NCBI GenBank assembly: GCA_016793585.1 | Contig: JAEUJR010000720.1 | Span: 1 to 5,616 of the forward strand | DNA: 5,616 nt | Direction: 5' to 3' | From: Archangium sp. | GTDB taxonomy: Bacteria > Myxococcota > Myxococcia > Myxococcales > Myxococcaceae | Part shown: positions 1 through 4,385 of the stretch, one piece after another | Position numbering within the stretch: position 1 is the first letter of the stretch | Layout of the letters: the number at the start of each line of letters is the position of its first letter | Translations under genes and position numbers: made by a program | The notes under the pieces: model-generated | What the model was told of the DNA's origin: nothing | Databases searched by the model: none | The model's input: the letters and a program-made list of their open reading frames with translations, nothing else

Positions 1-359
1 CGCGCCGTCGTGGCAGCTGCCTCACGCCCTGGAGTGCAGCCGCTGCTTCCCTCAGCGCCGGGGAGTCCCATCTCCCTGTACGCAACTGACAGGTCGAGGT
101 GCGTCTCCGCATCCAGCGGTGGGAGCTGAGGCTGCATCTGCAGAATCCTTGGCAACTCACCGAACATCTCAGGAGCGTGTTCGACCAACTCGTCGACCAC
201 CTCCTGGAAGCCGGGGCTGTCGAGGTCGCTCGTCGCAAATCGTCCAATCGCAGCGACGCATGTCGGGCAGAACGCCGTGCTTCCATCGACAACCAGGGGC
301 TCATCAGACGACTGAAGACACAACGAGCAGGCTGGACGCCGCGCCACGCTACTGGCCAT
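1..359 (-). CDS. Zinc-ribbon-like/TPR protein, partial (runs off left edge)
   Basis: An open reading frame starts at the ATG at 359-357 and stays open to the window edge, giving 119 visible residues. Residues 11-34 carry two CxxC pairs, CSLC (11-14) and CPTC (31-34), spaced like a small zinc ribbon. Residues 42-80 are acidic and probably helical. Residues 84-99 (AETHLDLSVAYREMGL) match helix A and the turn of a tetratricopeptide repeat of the kind common in myxobacterial scaffold proteins. The start overlaps the stop of the upstream peroxidase-like gene by 11 bp, which suggests one transcript and translational coupling; no clear Shine-Dalgarno sequence precedes it. Oddity: after residue 100 the frame reads GAEGSSGC, which does not continue a TPR, while another frame reads LREAAAALQG, as helix B should. 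A small deletion near 50-64 is therefore possible and the gene may be broken. The role (protein-protein interaction scaffold) is inferred from the domains only. Confidence 0.68.
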   Translation of the reverse strand, partial: MASSVARRPACSLCLQSSDEPLVVDGSTAFCPTCVAAIGRFATSDLDSPGFQEVVDELVEHAPEMFGELPRILQMQPQLPPLDAETHLDLSVAYREMGLPGAEGSSGCTPGREAAATTA

Positions 360-1179
360 TGATCAGCTGCCGGAACAACCCGAGCGCCGCGCCACCGAGC
401 ACGTCAGTCACGTGCACCTTCCCGGGCACCGCGGGAGGCTGCCAGCTCGACGGAATCTGCCCATCGACGACCAACTGCTTCGCGTCTTCGCGGGTGAAGT
501 ACCGGCTGCCATCGGGAGCGCGTCTTCCGAACACCTGCATCACGATGCTCAGCTCGGCCAGCTGCGTGAGCCGCCCGCGGAGCCCCGGGTCTTCCTTCGC
601 GAAGTGCTCTCCCGCGTTCGCCAGGTCCTTCGCGGTCAGCCGCTCGCCGTCTTTGCTGAACGACATCAACAGGTCGAAGCGCTCGGGGTGCACGCCGTTC
701 TGCCGAATGCCGGTGCTCCCGGTGTGGTCGAGGTTCGACCCGTTGAGCTTGAACAGGTTGAACGAGCCCTTCACCGAGTCGGTGTTGTCAGCGCCGTTGG
801 TGAGCACCTTGCGCGTCACCGCATCGGGCCCGAGCTGGCTCAGCGCGCGGTCGAGGTCGGGAATCTTCACCGTGCCGTCCTTCTCGACCTTCAGCATGCC
901 CGCGTTGAACATGCCGGCGAGAGCAGGGCAGGGAATCTTCTTCGACAACGCAGCCTTCTCTTCCGCAGAGAACGGGCACGAGACCTGCGTCGGAGACGTA
1001 TAGCCGTGCGACGCGCCCTCGAGGTCGGTCTTCGGTGCAGCAGCCGCCGCTCCGAAGCTCGCCGCCGGAGCGGGCGTCGCGGCTGCTGGAGCCGGAGCCG
1101 CCGCCGTCGAGGGCTGGGCTTTCGCGGTGGGCTTCGCTGCGGCAACGACGGGGCTGCCTTCGGGGCGGCGAGTTTTCAT
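349..1179 (-). CDS. Heme-thiolate peroxidase/peroxygenase-like protein (Peroxidase_2 family)
   Basis: This is a 276-residue product. Residues 11-50 are an Ala/Pro-rich low-complexity tail with no signal peptide. From about residue 80 it resembles the fungal chloroperoxidase/unspecific peroxygenase family, in which a Cys thiolate binds haem and H2O2 drives halogenation or oxygen transfer. Visible landmarks, in family order: IPCPALAGMFNAG (82-94), where C84 would be the proximal haem ligand; LNGSNLDHTGS (145-155), in the place of the family's EHD-S segment; LAELSIVMQVFG (207-218), where E209 falls at the distal acid-base Glu; and YFTREDAKQLVVDGQIPSSW (227-246), matching the family's C-terminal pattern ending in a P..W motif. 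The Asp of EHD is replaced by Thr153 and the Glu by Asp151, so metal or propionate contacts may differ. The start is the ATG at 1179; a GTG lies one codon upstream. It faces the lipoprotein gene divergently and overlaps the downstream zinc-ribbon/TPR gene. Family assignment is by motif recall, not alignment, and activity is unproven. Confidence 0.62.
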   Translation of the reverse strand: MKTRRPEGSPVVAAAKPTAKAQPSTAAAPAPAAATPAPAASFGAAAAAPKTDLEGASHGYTSPTQVSCPFSAEEKAALSKKIPCPALAGMFNAGMLKVEKDGTVKIPDLDRALSQLGPDAVTRKVLTNGADNTDSVKGSFNLFKLNGSNLDHTGSTGIRQNGVHPERFDLLMSFSKDGERLTAKDLANAGEHFAKEDPGLRGRLTQLAELSIVMQVFGRRAPDGSRYFTREDAKQLVVDGQIPSSWQPPAVPGKVHVTDVLGGAALGLFRQLINGQ

Positions 1180-1233
1180 CACGGGGTTGTAGGCCAGTTC
1201 CGCCCCGTCGCGCACGTCGGCTACACAGGCGTC
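1180..1233. promoter_or_regulatory. Divergent intergenic region with imperfect inverted repeat
   Basis: These 54 bp separate the starts of the leftward peroxidase-like gene and the rightward lipoprotein gene, so both promoters must lie here or within the opposing coding sequence. An imperfect inverted repeat, TGTAGGCC (1188-1195) and GGCTACA (1219-1225), could be an operator. On the minus strand TACAAC (1191-1186) is a poor -10 candidate with no convincing -35 box 17 bp away. Neither gene has a strong Shine-Dalgarno sequence here. Arms this short arise by chance in GC-rich DNA, so the operator reading is weak; that promoters lie in or near the gap follows from gene layout. Confidence 0.3.
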
Positions 1234-2289
1234 ATGCGCGCCGTCGTCGCTCTGGGCTCCATCGTGTTGATCAGCTGCTCTCCGGTCTCGCCCGACCGCT
1301 TCCGCTTCGTCGAGCTGCCGCAGAGCTTCGAGCTCGGCGCCGCCGGCATGTCGATTCAAACGACGACGCAAGACCTCTACGTCTCGACCATCAGGGGCGC
1401 GTGGCTGCGAATGAAGAAGGGCGGCACCGCGTGGGAGAACCTCGGCCCGCCGGGACTCTCCCGAACGGCTCCCGATTTTCAGCAGGGCAAGGCGCTGGGG
1501 CTTCTCTCGAACAACGCCGGCGTCGCCATCGAATCGGCGACGGGCTTCACGCTGCTCGACCCGGTCGTCAACGCGCCGCCCTCGGGCACGTTGCTCGGTC
1601 GCGACAAGAACGGCGTCTTCTGGAGTGTGTCGTCCTCGACGACCCACGTGCTCCTCTCGAAGTGGGACGCGGCCGGTACGACGTGGACGACCGAGAACCT
1701 CGCCTATGACTTGCTCCCTGCGGGCACCGAGACCGTGCTCACCGGAACAGGCGGCGTCTTCATGCGGCCCGCGAACAAGGGGCTCTTCGAAGCCGACCGC
1801 GACGGCAAACGCCTGGTCGAGCGTGTGCCGTGTACGCACACCCTGTTCCGCCCATCGCACCCCGACTACCGCGCCTGTCAGCAAGACACGACCCTCGTTG
1901 GTGACAGCGATTCGGTGCTCATCGCGACGGCGAATCACGAGGTCTGGCGCTTCAGCTCCGGCGCGAGCGAGCCCGTGCTCGTGGTGAAGGGCGACCTGCA
2001 GGGCGTGACGCTGCCAGTCGATGCGAACGGCAACTCCATCGTCGGCGTGCCGCAGGTGCACCTCGACTCGAAGCGCCGCCTCTGGCTCATCTACCGCTTC
2101 GGGTTGAACGTGGGCAGCGACGTCGCCGAACTGCACGTGGCCGACGTGAGCGGAACACAGCCCTCGACGTGGCAGCGCCTGCGTGGAGACCTCGAGCGCA
2201 ACATGCGGCTGTTCGGTGTGGGGCCGACGCCGGTGCTCTCGACGGGCTCGGAAGACCAGGGCCTGCGCGTGATTCGGATCGAAGAGTGA
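1234..2289 (+). CDS. Lipoprotein with beta-propeller-like repeats
   Basis: This is a 351-residue product starting at the ATG at 1234. The N-terminus (MRAVVALGSIVLISC) is a short lipoprotein signal peptide with lipobox L-I-S-C, so Cys15 would be lipidated. The next residue is Ser rather than Asp, which under the E. coli +2 rule favours the outer membrane. The mature part has recurring segments of the type 'LYVST-GAW-----GTAWENL' (48-70), 'NGVFWSVSSS' (126-135), 'GGVFMRP-NKGLFEAD' (173-188), 'SVLIATANHEVWRF' (227-240) and 'RRLWLIYRFG' (281-290). These look like blades of a sensor-type or BNR-like beta-propeller. C200 and C215 could form a disulfide. No catalytic motif is seen. The frame is open far upstream, but that part is antisense to the peroxidase-like gene and lacks protein character. 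The next gene starts just after its stop, implying an operon. Specific function is unknown. Confidence 0.8.
   Translation: MRAVVALGSIVLISCSPVSPDRFRFVELPQSFELGAAGMSIQTTTQDLYVSTIRGAWLRMKKGGTAWENLGPPGLSRTAPDFQQGKALGLLSNNAGVAIESATGFTLLDPVVNAPPSGTLLGRDKNGVFWSVSSSTTHVLLSKWDAAGTTWTTENLAYDLLPAGTETVLTGTGGVFMRPANKGLFEADRDGKRLVERVPCTHTLFRPSHPDYRACQQDTTLVGDSDSVLIATANHEVWRFSSGASEPVLVVKGDLQGVTLPVDANGNSIVGVPQVHLDSKRRLWLIYRFGLNVGSDVAELHVADVSGTQPSTWQRLRGDLERNMRLFGVGPTPVLSTGSEDQGLRVIRIEE
2281..2286 (+). promoter_or_regulatory. Ribosome binding site deciding the start of the 245-aa gene
   Basis: GAAGAG lies five bases before the ATG at 2292 and inside the last codons of the lipoprotein gene. It supports the ATG over the in-frame GTG at 2286, which overlaps the TGA stop (GTGA) but would leave too little room for this site. 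Confidence 0.45.
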
Positions 2290-2291
2290 GC

Positions 2292-3029
2292 ATGCTCCGT
2301 GATGCAGCCGCCGTCACCGCGTGGCTCGAAGACGAAGGCGGGTTGTTCGACGACGCGCGGTTGATCAGCTCGACGCGCGGCACGCTCACCTTCGATGCGC
2401 TGATCAGCACGACGAAGTCGCACGACTGCGGAGTGCGCTTCTCGCTGAGGGGTGCGCCGCTGCTCCGTCCCCCCGCTTCCGAGGCCCTCACCGCCGCGCG
2501 CGTGCGCGACACGTCCAGAGGCGTCGAGCTTCAGCTTCGGTTCGACGACGAGCGCGTCGTGCTCTGCTCGAAGTCGTGGACGGCGAAGGTCATCGAGCAG
2601 TGGAAGCGAAAGCGTTCGAAGTCGATGGACCCCTCGCAGCTGAACGTGACGGTGAAGCGCCTCACGGTGGCGCAGGTGGTGCGAGGCGCGAAGCGGCATG
2701 GCGTCGACGTCGAGGTCTTCGCGAACTGGCTCGGCAGCGGCAACGACCTCGGCTCCGCGTTCCTCACCTCACGCACGCCGCGGCCCGCGCGTGGAGCGCT
2801 CGATGGCGCGTGGAAGGTCGTCTCGAAGGGCCAGAAGCCGGGCGCGACGTCTGGCGTGTGGCTCACGGGTCACGACTTCTCGTACGAGAGCAAGCAGACG
2901 CTCGAGCGCACCGAGGCCAGCGCGGCTCCCCTCGTGCGCGCGCTCGCGTCGACGTTCGCAGCGCTCGGCCCACTCTCGAGCGGCACGGTCTCGGTCGACG
3001 ATGTCGAGACCTGGCTGTCGTCGAACTGA
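2292..3029 (+). CDS. Hypothetical cytoplasmic protein, 245 aa
   Basis: The ATG start lies two bases after the lipoprotein stop and behind a purine-rich GAAGAG, so the two genes are very likely co-transcribed and translationally coupled. I do not recognise the family. There is no signal peptide and no membrane segment. The N-terminal half (about 1-100) alternates short helices and strands and contains both Cys residues (C46, C92). A basic stretch (WKRKRSKS, 104-111) is followed by a helix-like segment (LTVAQVVRGAKRHGVDVEVFANWLG, about 124-148), and the C-terminus ends in an acidic helix (VDDVETWL). The basic stretch could contact nucleic acid or a partner, but no DNA-binding fold is evident. 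Codon usage matches the neighbours. Coding status is supported by tight spacing, codon bias and balanced composition; function cannot be given. Confidence 0.72.
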   Translation: MLRDAAAVTAWLEDEGGLFDDARLISSTRGTLTFDALISTTKSHDCGVRFSLRGAPLLRPPASEALTAARVRDTSRGVELQLRFDDERVVLCSKSWTAKVIEQWKRKRSKSMDPSQLNVTVKRLTVAQVVRGAKRHGVDVEVFANWLGSGNDLGSAFLTSRTPRPARGALDGAWKVVSKGQKPGATSGVWLTGHDFSYESKQTLERTEASAAPLVRALASTFAALGPLSSGTVSVDDVETWLSSN

Positions 3030-3197
3030 AAGAACGTGTCCTGCAACACGCACGCGCACCGGTCGCGAGCGTGGACGATGAGTCCCCGGGCGGTGCTCAC
3101 CGTGATGCTTGGTCCGCGCTGGAGGGTCTCGAGAACGACCGCAGCACCAGGCGCGTCGCTCGCGAAGAACGGCACAGCTTCGACTACCGTGACGCTG
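3030..3197. other. Non-coding gap before the exported-protein gene
   Basis: These 168 bp sit between the stop of the hypothetical gene and the chosen start of the exported protein. Open frames cross them on both strands, but none has a convincing start or domain. A short perfect inverted repeat, CGGTG-CT-CACCG, lies at 3091-3102. I see no strong -35/-10 pair and no hairpin with a T-run. The stretch probably carries the promoter of the downstream gene. Confidence 0.4.
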
Positions 3198-3923
3198 GTG
3201 CGAACCCTCATCGCCGTCGCCCTCGTCGCCACCTCGGCCTTCGCGCAGGAGCCTCCCATGAAGTCGTCGAGCCGAACGAAGCCACCCACCGTCGCGCCCG
3301 TGGTCGTCGGGCTCGTGCGCTACGAGCAGGACGTCGCGTTTCCCGGCTACCTCTTCGCGCGCTCGACGAAGTCCGGAGAGCTCTTCTTCGTCACGCAGGT
3401 CTTCCCTCAGCGCCTCGTCGCAGGTCGCGAAGACGGGCAGGTCTTCTTCGCCTCGATGACGCACGACGCGGCGAACGAGCGCCTCACCATCGTCGACGAG
3501 CAGAAGCGCACGCATCAGGTGTCGGTTCGCGAAAAGGAGCGCGGCAGTCACTGGCCCGCGCAGGTCGAGCTCGTCTCGGCCGAGCCGCTCAAGGTTCGCC
3601 TGACGATTCCCAACCCGGGCAAGCAGGTGCTCGAGCTCGACGAACCGAGCGTCTGCTCCGAGGGTGAGCTCTCGAACTCGGTCTTCAGCGTCACCGCAGG
3701 TGGCGTCGAGGTGCCGTACCGCGGAGAGATGGCCAAGCGCGCGCCACCCGACAGCTTCATCAAGGTGAAGCCGGGCAAGACGTTCTCGGTCGTCGTCGAC
3801 CTCTCGAAGTCGTTCACGGTGCCGAAGCAGGGCACCCTCGTCATTCACTACGAGACGACGAATCACTTCTCGAAAGACGACGTCAGGCTGGTGTCGAACG
3901 AGCTCGTCGTCGAGCGGAAGTGA
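3198..3923 (+). CDS. Exported protein with M35-type N-terminal beta domain
   Basis: With the GTG at 3198 as start the product has 241 residues and opens with a compact Sec signal peptide, MRTLIAVALVATSAFA followed by Q, with an AFA cleavage motif. A GTG at 3189 would add only three residues. A longer in-frame reading from 3036 buries the signal peptide and is unlikely. Residues 21-120 are unassigned, with strands such as ELFFVTQVFP. Residues about 128-222 (LKVRLTIPNPGKQVLELDEP, then VEVPYRG, then FIKVKPGKTFSVVVDLSKSF, then GTLVIHYET) resemble the beta-sandwich domain preceding the catalytic domain in peptidyl-Lys metalloendopeptidases of family M35. The HExxH catalytic domain is absent, so it is not a peptidase by itself; an inhibitor, binding or accessory role is possible. 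It has one Cys (153). The gene ends 12 bp from the convergent membrane-protein gene. Domain similarity is from recalled pattern only. Confidence 0.72.
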   Translation: MRTLIAVALVATSAFAQEPPMKSSSRTKPPTVAPVVVGLVRYEQDVAFPGYLFARSTKSGELFFVTQVFPQRLVAGREDGQVFFASMTHDAANERLTIVDEQKRTHQVSVREKERGSHWPAQVELVSAEPLKVRLTIPNPGKQVLELDEPSVCSEGELSNSVFSVTAGGVEVPYRGEMAKRAPPDSFIKVKPGKTFSVVVDLSKSFTVPKQGTLVIHYETTNHFSKDDVRLVSNELVVERK

Positions 3924-3935
3924 AGGGCCAATCGC

Positions 3936-4385
3936 TCACGGCGCGCGGCCCTCGCAGGTGGCCGTGTCGAAGTCGGCGCAGCCAATCTGCAGACAACAAC
4001 AGCTGGCCGAGTCGAGCGCGCTGAACCGCCGGTTGGGCCGCAGGTCGATGCATCGCTTGGGGCGACGGCCGTCCCAGAAGAGGGCCCTCACGTCGGAGCG
4101 CTGGTCACCATCGACGTCGAACTCGAACTCGCTCACCGAGTCGACGTCGATGAAGCACCACCATCGCCGCGTTCCAAGCCAGGCACCGCAGCGCTCGAGG
4201 TGCAGCGTGCCGTCGACCAGCACCGGGCGGAAGTGAACCTTCGGCGTCCATCGACGGTCGGGGTCGAGCATCACCAGCACGAGCCCCACCATCGTCAGCG
4301 CCACGACGCCGACGACCACCATCACGACCGTGCGGAACCCGACCGGGGAACCCAAAGGCTCCCTGTCGTCACTGCCCGCCGTCAC
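3936..4385 (-). CDS. Single-pass membrane protein with Cys-rich C-terminal domain
   Basis: This is a 149-residue product from a GTG at 4385, overlapping the end of the cytochrome gene by 17 bp and probably translated from the same message. The SD is weak (GAAG, then GGGG, upstream); a TTG at residue 11 behind AGGGAG is an alternative start. Residues 18-40 form one hydrophobic helix (VVMVVVGVVALTMVGLVLVML). A short N-terminal tail and flanking RR at 44-45 make the topology uncertain, but the C-terminal domain is probably periplasmic. That domain has eight Cys (66, 77, 112, 129-131, 136, 144), including a CCC triplet, which fits disulfides or metal binding. Residues 90-98 (DVDGDQRSD) match the D-x-D-x-D-x-x-x-D calcium loop seen in FG-GAP/VCBS-type repeats. 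The family is unrecognised. Its position after a multihaem cytochrome suggests an accessory or assembly role, which is inference. Confidence 0.66.
   Translation of the reverse strand: MTAGSDDREPLGSPVGFRTVVMVVVGVVALTMVGLVLVMLDPDRRWTPKVHFRPVLVDGTLHLERCGAWLGTRRWWCFIDVDSVSEFEFDVDGDQRSDVRALFWDGRRPKRCIDLRPNRRFSALDSASCCCLQIGCADFDTATCEGRAP

Noticed and set aside
412..1233. Upstream extension of the lipoprotein frame
   Set aside because: It is antisense to the peroxidase-like gene and would bury a clear lipoprotein signal peptide.
349..2136. 595-codon minus-strand open frame as one gene
   Set aside because: Only the part from 1179 down has protein character. The upstream part is Arg/Glu-rich and antisense to the lipoprotein gene.
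359..2410. Repeated TTGATCAGCTG-like words (359-369, 1267-1277, 2361-2370, 2401-2408)
   Set aside because: Three of the four encode Leu-Ile-Ser in the local reading frame, so codon preference explains them; spacing is irregular.
2987..3011. Perfect 7-bp inverted repeat GGTCTCG/CGAGACC as a terminator
   Set aside because: It lies inside the coding sequence just before the stop, has an 11-nt loop and no following T-run.
2321..3667. 448-codon plus-strand frame
   Set aside because: Arg/Ala/His-rich shadow crossing two better-supported genes and their gap, with no start signal or domain.
2769..3866. 365-codon minus-strand frame
   Set aside because: Leu/Arg/Asp-rich composition typical of antisense frames in GC-rich DNA; the plus strand has a signal peptide and a domain-like sequence there.
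3924..3935. Bidirectional terminator in the 12-bp convergent gap
   Set aside because: Only a GTGA/TCAC four-base match formed by the two stop regions is present, too weak for a hairpin terminator.
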